Source: Streptomyces sp. NRRL B-1140
Lineage (GTDB): Bacteria; Actinomycetota; Actinomycetes; Streptomycetales; Streptomycetaceae
Assembly: GCF_001280065.1 (NCBI RefSeq)
Contig: NZ_LGEA01000047.1
Coordinates: forward strand, 119,873-183,872
DNA length: 64,000 bases
Direction of reading: 5' to 3'
The notes below the pieces were generated by a model. The model was given only the letters and a program-made list of their open reading frames with translations. It did not search any database and was not told where the DNA came from. Every line of letters starts with the position of its first letter. Within the stretch, counting starts at the first letter, position 1. Shown here piece after piece: positions 30,943 through 39,592 of the stretch. Made by a program: the position numbers and the translations under genes.

Positions 30943-31428
30943 TTACTTGCTGGCTGCCGGATCGCCGTCGCCGAGGCCGATCCACCAGTGTCCGTCATCC
31001 TTGACCAACAGCAAGTTCTGCCGCTGGCCGGTCTCCTCGTACGCCACCGTCACCGGGTTGAAGTAGTCGACGGATCCCTCCGGCACAGAGACCTCGACCC
31101 GCCCGCTCGCTGCTTCGCCGTACTCGCGCACATACTTGGCTGCGGCCGGTCCGGGCTGTTTGTACGCCGGCCCGGCTAGCTCGGCGAGTCCCTCGGCGTC
31201 GCCGTCTTTGAGCCGTTGCACATAGATCCGGATGAGGGTGTCGACCTCCTCGGCCGTCTCCTGTACGTCGGGGTACACGGACTTCTCCGCACGCACCGTC
31301 ACGTCCACCTTCGGTGAACTGGCCAGGGCATACGGTGCCCGCAACCAGTTCCACGACACCGCCGCAGCGATCCCGGCCACGGCGAGTACGCCACCGCACA
31401 GCAGGATGCCCCGCTTCTTCATACGCAT
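30943..31428 (-). CDS. Membrane-anchored hypothetical protein
   Basis: 161-residue protein with a basic start MRMKKRG, one N-terminal transmembrane segment (GILLCGGVLAVAGIAAAV) and an extracytoplasmic domain. That domain contains TAEEVDTLIRIYVQRLKDGD and ends QNLLLVKDDGHWWIGLGDGD, a SnoaL/NTF2-like ring of the kind found in actinobacterial secreted accessory proteins (tentative). ATG 31428 is supported by GAGGGGAAG upstream. The same frame continues upstream into the reductase remnant without a stop, but that part belongs to another family. Confidence 0.75.
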   Translation of the reverse strand: MRMKKRGILLCGGVLAVAGIAAAVSWNWLRAPYALASSPKVDVTVRAEKSVYPDVQETAEEVDTLIRIYVQRLKDGDAEGLAELAGPAYKQPGPAAAKYVREYGEAASGRVEVSVPEGSVDYFNPVTVAYEETGQRQNLLLVKDDGHWWIGLGDGDPAASK

Positions 31429-31512
31429 CTTCCCCTCAGTACCAGTTTGGCTTGACGCGGATGATCGAGTAGTCGGTTCCCTTGTCGGAACCTGTCGGGT
31501 ACTCGGTGAGCG

Positions 31513-31796
31513 GTGAGCGGTGACGAATGCGGGCTTGCCGACCTCACCGGCGCCGTAGCCCGATGTGTCGTCCGAGCCCTTCGTCTCATCGACCACGTCG
31601 AAAAAGCGGTGGCCGAGAATCACGGCGCCCGAGCGGACGGTCGCTCGCGCAGGATCAGACGGTCGTCCGGGTCGTCGGAAACGCCCAGGTGTGCAGGGCC
31701 TCGCCGCCCGTGCCCAACCGTTGTCCGGACCTGGTCGGGCCCGGTGACGAAGCCGTCGAGAGAGACCGAGATCTCAGCGATGGTGCGAGTCGTACC
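31513..31796 (-). pseudogene. Remnant of a RibD/dihydrofolate-reductase-like protein
   Basis: Reading the minus strand gives TIAEISVSLDGFVTGP, then in a second frame RLGTGGEALHTWAF, then back in the first frame LREATVRSGAVILGHRFFDV and GYGAGEVGKPAFVTAH. Together these reconstruct the N-terminal half of a RibD C-terminal-domain (DHFR-like) reductase, as found widely in Streptomyces. Two compensating frameshifts and loss of the C-terminal half make it non-functional. Confidence 0.7.
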
Positions 31797-32149
31797 ACTG
31801 CAGCCCCGGCACGCTGCCCGAACTCAGCGCTCGCGCAGCCGCCTCCTACCGATACGGCAGGGGGTACGCCGTTATCACTCAAGGTCCCCACCAGTGGATC
31901 CGAACTGCGCCATTGCTCATCGAGGCCGCCCAACGGCGCCAGGATTGAGACGGTTCCCCATACGCGGGTGCTGCCACGGCACCCTGGAACCCGGCGGGCC
32001 CGGGAACGACCAACAGGGCCGCCCCGCACCGGCCTTCGAAGACGCCAGCGTTTGCTCTCGTCGCGCGCTGAGCCGGAAGGCCATGTTCGCACGGCGATCG
32101 CGCTGCGTTGGCAACTCGACTCGCCGACGACGAGATTGGGCTACGGCGC
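31797..32149. other. Gene-free interval in the decay zone
   Basis: No frame on either strand shows recognisable similarity. It may include the promoter of the following membrane-protein gene. Confidence 0.4.
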
Positions 32150-32602
32150 ATGCAACGGAAGCTGTTGATAGATTCACCCGTCGTGAGATCAAGTGAGTAC
32201 GACCTTGACTCCCGTGACCGGGCCGACCGGACCCGAGCCTGGGGCATCGGTCTGCTGGTCGTGGCCGGGCTGCTGTGGAGCTGGTTCACCCTGCTGCTCC
32301 TTACCCCGTACGAGGTGGACCGCAAGCCAGACGACCGGTATCCCGTTGAATGCGAGCCGCGGCTGATGACGGAGCGCGGCACGGCCAACGAGGGGCTGAT
32401 CCACGGCGACTACTGCCAGAACGAGCGCGACTGGCCGGAGGCCGTGGTCGTACTGGGACTGTCCGTGCCGGTGTCCGTGGCCGGAGCGGTCCTGTTCACC
32501 AGCGGCAGCGTCAGTCGGCGGATGAGCGCCCACGCCGAGGCCATGCGCGAACTGGACCGGATCGCCGATGAGCGCGAGGCGCGGACCGCCCGCGCGCGGT
32601 GA
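32150..32602 (+). CDS. Hypothetical protein with two transmembrane segments
   Basis: 150 residues from ATG 32150 (GTG 32183, giving 139 residues, is equally possible; neither has a good ribosome site). Transmembrane segments: WGIGLLVVAGLLWSWFTLLL and WPEAVVVLGLSVPVSVAGAV, with a ~55-residue extracytoplasmic loop between them holding two Cys (PVECEPRL, GDYCQNERDW). The C-terminal helix is charged and coiled-coil-like (HAEAMRELDRIADEREARTA). Function unknown. Its intact frame among pseudogenes suggests it is retained. Confidence 0.65.
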   Translation: MQRKLLIDSPVVRSSEYDLDSRDRADRTRAWGIGLLVVAGLLWSWFTLLLLTPYEVDRKPDDRYPVECEPRLMTERGTANEGLIHGDYCQNERDWPEAVVVLGLSVPVSVAGAVLFTSGSVSRRMSAHAEAMRELDRIADEREARTARAR

Positions 32603-32982
32603 CGCCCGGGAGGATTGAGACCGCACCCGCGCACGAGGGCGCTCGGCCCCTGGAGCCGCGCCTTGCGCGGCATACCGCCTGCGCTGTCGCTCGTGGTGTG
32701 GTGACAGGGCAGGCGGTCCGGGCGGCGTAGCAGTCGCTCTCGGGCATGGCGGAGGTGAGTGGCCGGCCGAGCAGGAAGTGGCCGGGCAGCCCAGGGACAT
32801 CCGGGCGAGCCGCCCCCGGATGTCGGCTTGTCGGCCTCCGGCAGCGCCGCCCTGAGGTGGTTGCCCGCCCGGCTTGCCCGGACATCCCGGCTGACCGAAA
32901 CCCAGGCGGTCAAACAGTGCCGAATCCAGACCATATATTGCAACAGGCCTCCAGGGCTGGGGAGTCTGGGCATTCTTGCCGC
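32603..32982. other. Gene-free interval
   Basis: No recognisable frame on either strand; the frame of the next gene extends upstream but only through low-complexity sequence lacking similarity. Confidence 0.4.
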
Positions 32983-33795
32983 ATGGCCCCAAACGAAGGT
33001 GCAGCGAGTTCGACGGAGTCCCAGCGAGGACCGAGGTCCTCTGACGGTCCGCCCACTCCTGTGGCACAGGCTTCCGGGTCCGGTGACGGCAGCAGCCCAC
33101 CGCGGAATGCGTCTCCACCCGGGACAGGGCCCGTCACAGCACAGGTTGCGGCCCCACAGGGGGAGTCCGCACCATCCATGGATGCGGACGCCTCCGAGGA
33201 GCCCAGTACTGGCCCGTACCGCGTCACTGTGCTGGATCTCGGGCGGTTCGCGGTCGGTGCCGTCACGGTGGTGGCGGCAATGGCCGGGCTGATTCTCGGC
33301 ATCCGGGCCGAACTGTACGCCGGAAGGGAGGACCAGCGAGCCGAGAAAGCAGAGCAACGGGCGGTCGCGGAGGAGAGCCGGTCCAAGGCGGACCGTGAGA
33401 AGGCGTACGCAAACCTCGTCGACTTCTACCGGATGGGCTCGGAAGTGATCGTGGTGAACGGAAGCTCCCGCGTCATGGCGATGCGGCTCACGCTCCCGGC
33501 GAACAAGGTGACATGGGACCTGGACCTCCTCCAGCCCTGCAAGCAAATCGCCGTACCGAATCAGGCGCTGCTCAACTCCATGGCCGTGGAACAGCCGTCG
33601 GTGCATCTGACGAAAGGGGACCTGGCCCAACTCCGACTGGAGTTCATGGATCCGATGAGCAAGGCCTGGATCCGTAACAGCGGCGGGGCCCTGGCGCGCA
33701 TGGACGCATGGGCACCGTCCGGGCGGCCCACCCTGGTGAGCTCGGAAGCTTGGAACATGTCGGCGCAGGACGCACCCCAATGCGACGGATCCTGA
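32983..33795 (+). CDS. Hypothetical single-pass membrane protein with coiled coil
   Basis: 270 residues from ATG 32983. An N-terminal ~75-residue Ser/Pro/Gly-rich segment is probably disordered. One transmembrane helix follows (FAVGAVTVVAAMAGLILGI), then a charged coiled coil (REDQRAEKAEQRAVAEESRS), then a ~130-residue globular part with FYRMGSEVIVVNGSSRVMAM and LLNSMAVEQPSVHLTKGDLA. No family is recognised. Longer upstream starts exist but the extension is low-complexity. Confidence 0.6.
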   Translation: MAPNEGAASSTESQRGPRSSDGPPTPVAQASGSGDGSSPPRNASPPGTGPVTAQVAAPQGESAPSMDADASEEPSTGPYRVTVLDLGRFAVGAVTVVAAMAGLILGIRAELYAGREDQRAEKAEQRAVAEESRSKADREKAYANLVDFYRMGSEVIVVNGSSRVMAMRLTLPANKVTWDLDLLQPCKQIAVPNQALLNSMAVEQPSVHLTKGDLAQLRLEFMDPMSKAWIRNSGGALARMDAWAPSGRPTLVSSEAWNMSAQDAPQCDGS

Positions 33796-33908
33796 CCTGT
33801 TGCACGAAGCACGGGCACACCGACCGCAAGGCACATCTACAGTCCGGACACTCCGGGGCCCGGCTGTGCACCTCTCCAAGAGCACGTACGAATCAGGGGC
33901 TGGATGTC

Positions 33909-34250
33909 TCAGGTGGCGGGTGTGTAGGTGAAGGTCTGGTCGGGGCAGGCAGTGGCGAGGTCGTTCAGGGTGGCGTGTTCGGTGTCGCAGGCGATGAGGT
34001 CTTAGCGGAGTTTGGTGGCGGTCCATTCTGCGGCGTACTGGCAGTGGGCGTCGTTGGCCGGAGGCGGAGGGGACCGTGGTCTGGTCGTAGTACGACCACC
34101 AGCCGCCGCCGGTGATCCGGCACCTGGGGCCGACAGCTGGTGCTTCGACGGCTTCGTCGATGAGGACTTCGTCGCGGAGGTTGGTGCAGCCGTCGGCCGG
34201 GTCGTCGCCGGAGTTCCACTGCTTGAACGCCTCGCGGTTCTGCAGTGGAA
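33909..34250 (-). pseudogene. Remnant of a secreted HNH endonuclease-family protein
   Basis: The minus strand reads LQNREAFKQWNSGDDPADGC, then DEVLIDEAVEAPAVGPRCRI and GGGWWSYYDQTTV. It then shifts frame to NDAHCQYAAEWTATKLR, a TAA stop, and CDTEHATLNDLATACPDQTF. This matches both flanks of the HNH family common in Streptomyces, but the catalytic HNH core is deleted, a frame is lost and a nonsense codon replaces what is usually a Trp. Signal-peptide region missing. Confidence 0.75.
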
Positions 34251-34448
34251 GGAGTGGGGAGCGTGAGCTCGCGGAGTCCCTGCGTCAGCAGGCGCTGGCG
34301 CACGCCGACTGGTCTGCTGAGGACCTGTGCTGATTGCCCGACAGCGCGAATGCCGGGGAGAGGTCGGCGTCCCAGGGCACATGTGAGGCATGGATACGCG
34401 GATCTGCAGCACGCCCGTCTCTGCCGGCGCGATCGGGGAGGGTGCACG

Positions 34449-34757
34449 ATGAGCGGCCGGCCGTCGATCACCACGTTGGCTCTTCGTGAGGGCAGCACGG
34501 TCATGCTGGGCGTTGTCGGAGAGTTGGATCTGCTGACGGGCCCGCAGCTGGTCTGCGTCGTCGGCCAGCGCCTGGATCAGCGGCCGGCCCCTCTGGTGAC
34601 CGCCAGAGAGGCCAGCCTGCAATCGGGGACGCATTTCGTGCTGTCGGGGGCCCGGCCGGCCTTACGTCGGTTGCTGGCCGTCACGGACCTTGAGGGCGCG
34701 TTCGACACCGAGCGACAGCATGGAGCCATCAGCCCGGGCTCTGCAGCCCGGCGGTGA
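34449..34757 (+). pseudogene. STAS-domain anti-sigma antagonist with internal deletion
   Basis: 102-codon frame starting MSGRPSITTLALREGSTVM, with GELDLLTGPQLVCVVGQRLD and later SGARPALRRLLAVTDLEGAF, the start and end of an anti-sigma-factor-antagonist STAS domain. The middle stretch, which normally carries the phosphorylatable Ser (DSSGL motif), is missing; the reading frame is kept. Probably inactive as a phospho-switch. A stray helical fragment (ELAESLRQQALAHADWSAED) lies just upstream at about 34262-34333. Confidence 0.6.
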
Positions 34758-35539
34758 CCCGCAGACCCGCCCCGGGCCCTGCTGGCTCCGGCCGGATCTT
34801 CTGTCAGAGCTCCTGGATGAAGGCGGGTCGATGCCCATCTCGGTCACGCCCCCGCGCACGGAGCGGTCGATGCCCTTGCTCCATGCCACGAGGACGTCTC
34901 AGCTAAGGGGCTTCGTACACGGCAGAGCGGAAGCCGGGTCAGGGACCCGGACGGCGTGCTGTCGGCACTGGTATGAGCCCCGGGCCGACAGTTGACGCCA
35001 GCGACCAGGATCACCTGGCACAGACCGGCCGTCGGCGGGTGTCACTGCTGCTCCTGCTCCTGCTCAAGGCGGTGAGGCCGTACCCGGACGGCCTCGAACT
35101 GCCACCCAGGGAAGGCCGTTCCGGTCAGCCTGGAACTCAACACGCTGAACTGGACAGGGAAGCCCAAGGCGCGCCGCGCCCGGCAGGTCTCGGGCATGCC
35201 GGCGACCGCGGTCCGCTCCCGCCCGAACCGCTCGAGATCGCGTCGTACACCTCCAGCCGACGCTCGGACTCCACATCGAGGTCGACGTCCGACAACGAGG
35301 TACCCCGCTCACTGGGGAAGCGCTCTCTACCGACCGGCGAGCTCACCGGTCTCCGCTCAGCGTCGTGCGCTTCTCGAAGTCTTCACCGGGCTGCGGTCAC
35401 GGTGTCGCGCCTCGCCTGCTGTGCGCCCAAATGACCCCGCCCCTCGTGTGTGATCTTCGCCTGGCATGCGGGATGTCTTGCGGCTCCGGGAACGGGCAGG
35501 CGTACTGGGAAGTAGACCAGACCTCTTGATGGAGAGCCG
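34758..35539. other. About 780 bp without a supportable gene
   Basis: Frames on both strands are short or of biased composition. A minus-strand stretch near 35064-35150 looks protein-like (GTAFPGWQFEAVRVRP) but could not be assigned or extended. Likely decayed sequence. Confidence 0.4.
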
Positions 35540-35890
35540 GTGAGGACGACTTCCCGTGCGCAGCGCCTCTTGCCCGTGGACGGTCATGATGACGCAGTGA
35601 GCCGGCTGGAACGGGAGAACGCGCAGCTGCGCCGGGCGGTCGATTCGCATGCGACGGTCGATCAGGCCATCGGCGTGCTCGTGGCGGTGCACCGGCTTGA
35701 GCCAGCGGCCGGGTTCGAGGTGCTGCGGGAGGTCTCCCAGCACACCAACACCAGGCTGCACACAGTCGCGGAGACGGTGCTCGGCTGGGCGCTGGGGAAG
35801 GATCGTCTGCCACCGCCGGTCGACCAGGAGCCGGAAGCGGCCCTAAAGCGGCATCTGGATGCCGGGGACGGCGTGGGCCAGCCTGGCTAG
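35540..35890 (+). CDS. ANTAR-domain protein
   Basis: 116-residue protein: a short coiled coil (VSRLERENAQLRRAVDSH) followed by an ANTAR domain (TVDQAIGVLVAVHRLEPAAG, EVLREVSQHTNTRLHTVAET). ANTAR domains bind paired hairpins in RNA and act as antiterminators, usually fused to a sensor such as GAF or a receiver. Here there is no sensor, only the coil, as in many stand-alone Streptomyces ANTAR proteins. GTG start with GGAGAG upstream. It is intact although surrounded by remnants. Confidence 0.75.
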   Translation: MRTTSRAQRLLPVDGHDDAVSRLERENAQLRRAVDSHATVDQAIGVLVAVHRLEPAAGFEVLREVSQHTNTRLHTVAETVLGWALGKDRLPPPVDQEPEAALKRHLDAGDGVGQPG

Positions 35891-35896
35891 TGGCGG

Positions 35897-36203
35897 GTGT
35901 CCCTCGTCCTGCGACTCGGCCTGGCTCGCAGCCTCAACGGCCAAGCCCGCTACGAGAAGGCCCTCACCGAGTGCACCGGGCCGACAAGCTGTACCGCGCT
36001 CTGCCCGTGGGCCAGCGCCATCCGGAAACGGGCGCCGTCGAACTGGTTTCTGCTATGGCCCTGTTGGGGTTGCGACGTGCTTCGATGCCCGTCGCCAGGC
36101 TGCAGCCGCTCATGATGCCTGCCTGGCCTCCTTCGGCCCGGACCACCGCCGCACCGTCGAAGCCCGAACGCTGCTCGAGCACATCGACGGCACTCGACCC
36201 TAA
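35897..36203 (+). pseudogene. Remnant of a tetratricopeptide-repeat protein
   Basis: Three frames together give a TPR-like array: SLVLRLGLARSLNGQARYEK, then ADKLYRALPVGQRHPETGAV, then FDARRQAAAAHDACLASFGP followed by DHRRTVEARTLLEHIDGTRP and a stop. Such repeats end many Streptomyces NB-ARC or XRE-TPR regulators. At least two frameshifts; upstream domains absent. Confidence 0.6.
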
Positions 36204-36278
36204 GCGCAGCGCCCCCGCTCGGGGGGAGTCGCAGGCGCTCCCCGGGGCAGCCTGTCCAGTGGGCAGCGCGGGCATTGG

Positions 36279-37190
36279 GTGGATGCAGCGCACATGCCGG
36301 CGTTCGGTGCGGCCGAGCACTTCGCGGGTGCCCGCGCTCGGGCGGTTGAGGCGGTTGAGGATGCGGAGTTGGAGCGTGTCGATCTGGAGCCGGTGCCGTT
36401 CACCTCCGCGCACCCGCACTTGAAGGGCCCCAATGATCTGCAGGCCTCACTGATGGCTCAGATTCCTGGCCTGGTGGGGGAGTACGGCGTCGGCATCACG
36501 GTGATCGCCGACGGTACGGGATCGGGTAAGAGCGTCGCCGCCCTGGAGGTCGGCCGGATCTGGAATGGCGGGTGTGGCACGGCCGGTGTGGCCTGGCTGA
36601 TGCCGACCACGGCGATCACCGACGCGGCGTGGGAGATGCTGGAAGCGTATGTGCGCGCCCACCGGCCCGAGCGGGCTCCGGTCACGCTGGTCCACAGCCG
36701 CAGCGGGCTGAATGCTGCATACACCGATGCGCGGCTCACGACCGAGGCGGCCGGTGGGCAGGCTCATCCTGCCGGTGCTCTGACGGCACTGATGCCTGAC
36801 GGCACCCACCGGGCCGACATTTCGGCACTGGCCGAACCAGGTGCGGTCGGACCGGACGACGGTGCGCGGGAGCCTACCGAGGCGGGGGAGCGCGTGACCG
36901 CGCCGGAGGGCTTCATGCGCAGCCAGGACGCTGCGCTGCTGGCCCAGTTCAGTGCGGCGACCGTCGATCAGGCGCGGATGGCGGTGCTGCCCGTGCAGTT
37001 CAGCGTGCAGCGGTTGCTGGCCCTGTCGGGCAAGACGGTGGTCGTCGACGAAGCCCATGCCCTGACCCCTCACAGCCACCTGCAGTTGCTGCGGCTGCTG
37101 GGCTGGCTGGGGAGTCTGCGCACGCCGGTCGTGCACCCCGCCTCCTGGCCGCGTATCGCCGGTCGATCGCGAAGCGACACCGAACTCTAG
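36279..37190 (+). pseudogene. Cas3-like helicase fragment (no HD domain, truncated)
   Basis: Open for 303 codons. It begins with the linker that precedes the helicase of Cas3 proteins (LKGPNDLQASLMAQIPGLVG). Then come Walker A VIADGTGSGKSVAALE (about 76-90), WLMPTTAITDAAWEML, VTLVHSRSGLNAAY, the ATVDQ segment of AQFSAATVDQARMAVLPVQF, and the DEAH box KTVVVDEAHAL (about 257-260). It stops just after a degraded motif III (expected SAT). The N-terminal HD nuclease and the C-terminal RecA2 half are missing. No other cas gene or CRISPR array is in the window. Fragments resume in the same frame after the stop (37191-37303, SLEEVRFTDVEHLEFDL) but could not be assigned. Confidence 0.7.
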
Positions 37191-37459
37191 GAGATCGCGG
37201 CCGAAGCCCTCAAGGAGGCCTACTTCCAGGACGGCGGCCGCCGCGTCGGCAGCCTGGAAGAGGTCCGGTTCACCGACGTCGAACACCTCGAGTTCGACCT
37301 GTAGCAGCCCGCCCCGAACAGGCCGCGAGCCCGGCCCAGTTGGTCCGGGCTCGCTTGCGTATCCGTGGGGGCTCGGATGTTCATGCACACGTGCCGTGTC
37401 CAACGACCGCGGCCTCCACCAGCCAACACTCGAGGTGAGTACCAAATCCTGATCCATGC

Positions 37460-38539
37460 ATGACAAAACGCCTTCCAGGGGCGCAGCCGGGGGCGGCCGC
37501 CCGGACCGCCGGAGTACCGGACGGCGTCACCGCCGGAGCAGCCGTCTTCGACCGCCGGACGGGCACGTTCACCGAGCAGATCGACGCGAGCGCCCGGTTC
37601 CGGTCCGCCTCTGTCGTCAAATTGCTGCTGGCCCTGGACTTCCTGTGGGACCGGGGCCCCGGCTACACCATCCCCGAGGCCGACCTGGCCCGGCTGGATC
37701 CAATGCTGCGCAGCAGTGACGACGCGGCAGCCAGCCACTACTGGGCGACGTGCGGCGGCTCGGCGATCATCGACCGGATGTCGGCTCGGCTGGACCTGCG
37801 CGACACCGCGCCACCGCCCGCCGGTCACGAACGGTAGTGGGGCTACACCGCGCCTGTGGCCCGGGACACCGTGACGATCTACCGCCACGTCCTGGAGAAG
37901 GCGCCCGAACCCGTGCGGGACTTCGTCATGGACAGCCTGCGCCGCTCGACACGCCGCGCCTCGGACCACTTCGACCAGCACTTCGACATCGCCGGGGCGT
38001 TCGAGCGGCCCTGGGCGGTGAACAGGTCTGGTCGGGGGCGTTCGAGGCGGGCGCACAGGCCGCGGCGGGGACCGGCCGCCGCCCCCGTGCCGGTGCCGTC
38101 GCGGACGTGGATCTCACGCGCCCGCGCTGCACACCGCCGGCACGGTGGGCGCGGACGACCGCGCGATCATGGCCGTGCTGACGCTGCATCCGGTGGGGAC
38201 GTCGTACGGCAAGGCGTACACCGACCTCGGCCGGCTCACGCGGTCGCTGAGCGTGCCGGGCGCGGTGCTGCCCGCGGGGACGTGGCACGGCACCCGGGGC
38301 GAGTTCGTGCACGTCCGCGAGGGCCCGTCCACGGGAGACGCCCTGATCACGCAACTCCCGGCCGGTGTCGAGGTGTTGGTCGGGGCCGGACCCGTGGCCA
38401 GGTGGTCGCCGTGCCGACTTGCAGCGGCGAGTGGTGGGCCTTCCTGCCTCAGTACGGCGGGTACATCTCCACCCTCTGCATCGACTCGCCGGACAACCGG
38501 CTGCCGGACTTCCCGGAGTGCGGCTCGCCGCGGCCGTGA
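37460..38539 (+). pseudogene. Beta-lactamase-like serine hydrolase pseudogene
   Basis: Reconstructed across frames: SASVVKLLLALDFLWDRGPG with the SxxK motif (Ser-Val-Val-Lys), LDPMLRSSDDAAASHYWAT, a TAG stop at 37835-37837, then WGYTAPVARDTVTIYRHVLE and FDQHFDIAGAFERPWAV. After a frameshift comes the C-terminal strand GADDRAIMAVLTLHPVGTSY. An SH3-like tail follows in further frames (GEFVHVREGPSTGDALITQL, CSGEWWAFLPQYGGYISTLC). One nonsense codon and about three frameshifts. The family is the class A beta-lactamase-like hydrolases common in Streptomyces. Confidence 0.7.
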
Positions 38540-38543
38540 TGTG

Positions 38544-39512
38544 TCAGCGCCGGGCGTCGAGGGCCTCGGCGATCCGTAGAGCGCATCCCTTCTTGACGAG
38601 GTAGTGGGTTCCGGTGTGCGGGGAGCTTCCGTTGTCCACGGTGACCGGCTTGGCAGTCATCTCGGTCCGGCGGTCCGGGTCGTGGTGGTGCGGATCGGGG
38701 AAAAGCTTCGTGTGGTCATGGTGCGCGGCGACGATGTCGTCCGGATCCGCGAAGTTAGCCCAGCGGCGCAGTCCCGTCGGGGGCCCGTAGGGCCGGCGCG
38801 CCAGCTGACGGCGGACGGGGTGGATGCCGAGCGGAGAGCCGAGGGTGAGGAGGAGTTCGGGCCCCTTCCTGTGGCCGGCGTCCGCTCGCTCCCAGAGCGC
38901 CTCGTAGGCGACGACGCAGCCGAGGGAGTGCCCGATCACCACCTTGGTGCCCGCGTCCAGGTACTTGTGCACCCGGTCCAGCACGTCGCGTCTGATCCGC
39001 GCCTCACCGAAGTACCGGGAGATCTGGCGGACCGGCGGCTTGGCGGCGCCGAGCGCCGCTAGGGCCGCGTCGCCGAAGTACGGCAGGCGCAGCAGTGCGT
39101 GGGTCACGGCGCGGGTCGCGGACCTGACTCCCATGGGCTCCGGCGGGGTCCCGCGTAGCCTGTCCAGTTCCCGCGCGGCGATGGCACGCTGTCCGGGATC
39201 CGTCGACCTGGTGGCGGCGTTCTCGAGGACGTACCGCGAGGTCGCTTCGTCCCGGAGGATGAGGCGCCGCTCGATCTCCTGTTGTTCCTCCGCGGTCAGC
39301 CCCTCCCCCTCCGGGGAGAGGAAGACGTCCCCGTAGAAGGCCATCCGGACATCGACGGCACCCGGCAGGCCACGGTGCCACACGCTCGTCGCGAGGTCCT
39401 CCCGGCTGATCTTGGTGAGTCCGTGCGCCAGGGCGGACAGCCACTCGGACTCCAGTGTCCCGGCGACACTCTGTTCATGGTCGATCCCATGTACGAGGAC
39501 GATCTCGGCCAT
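38544..39512 (-). CDS. Alpha/beta-hydrolase (lipase/esterase-like)
   Basis: 322-residue serine hydrolase without signal peptide. It opens MAEIVLVHGIDHEQSVAGTL (oxyanion region) and has the nucleophile elbow GHSLGCVVAYEAL with Ser196. Candidate acid/base residues are in NFADPDDIVA and GTHYLV near the C-terminus. The middle (about 70-160) is a helical insertion. Start ATG 39512 with GGGGGAAGGG upstream. It is divergent from the caspase-like gene 80 bp away, and hydrolases of this type occur beside conflict systems as candidate membrane- or lipid-attacking effectors. That role is inference; it could equally be an ordinary esterase. Confidence 0.82.
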   Translation of the reverse strand: MAEIVLVHGIDHEQSVAGTLESEWLSALAHGLTKISREDLATSVWHRGLPGAVDVRMAFYGDVFLSPEGEGLTAEEQQEIERRLILRDEATSRYVLENAATRSTDPGQRAIAARELDRLRGTPPEPMGVRSATRAVTHALLRLPYFGDAALAALGAAKPPVRQISRYFGEARIRRDVLDRVHKYLDAGTKVVIGHSLGCVVAYEALWERADAGHRKGPELLLTLGSPLGIHPVRRQLARRPYGPPTGLRRWANFADPDDIVAAHHDHTKLFPDPHHHDPDRRTEMTAKPVTVDNGSSPHTGTHYLVKKGCALRIAEALDARR

Positions 39513-39592
39513 GTGCCCTTCCCCCCTTGGTGATCGCGCCTGCGTCGCCAACCCGCTGACACACCCCATCCTCACATGGCAGGCTTCCTCCC

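Noticed and set aside
30746-31066. Plus-strand frame of 106 codons
   Set aside because: Overlaps the coherent minus-strand membrane-protein gene and has no similarity.
36279-38539. CRISPR array near the Cas3-like remnant
   Set aside because: I looked for regularly spaced ~28-29 bp repeats in and around the remnant and saw none.
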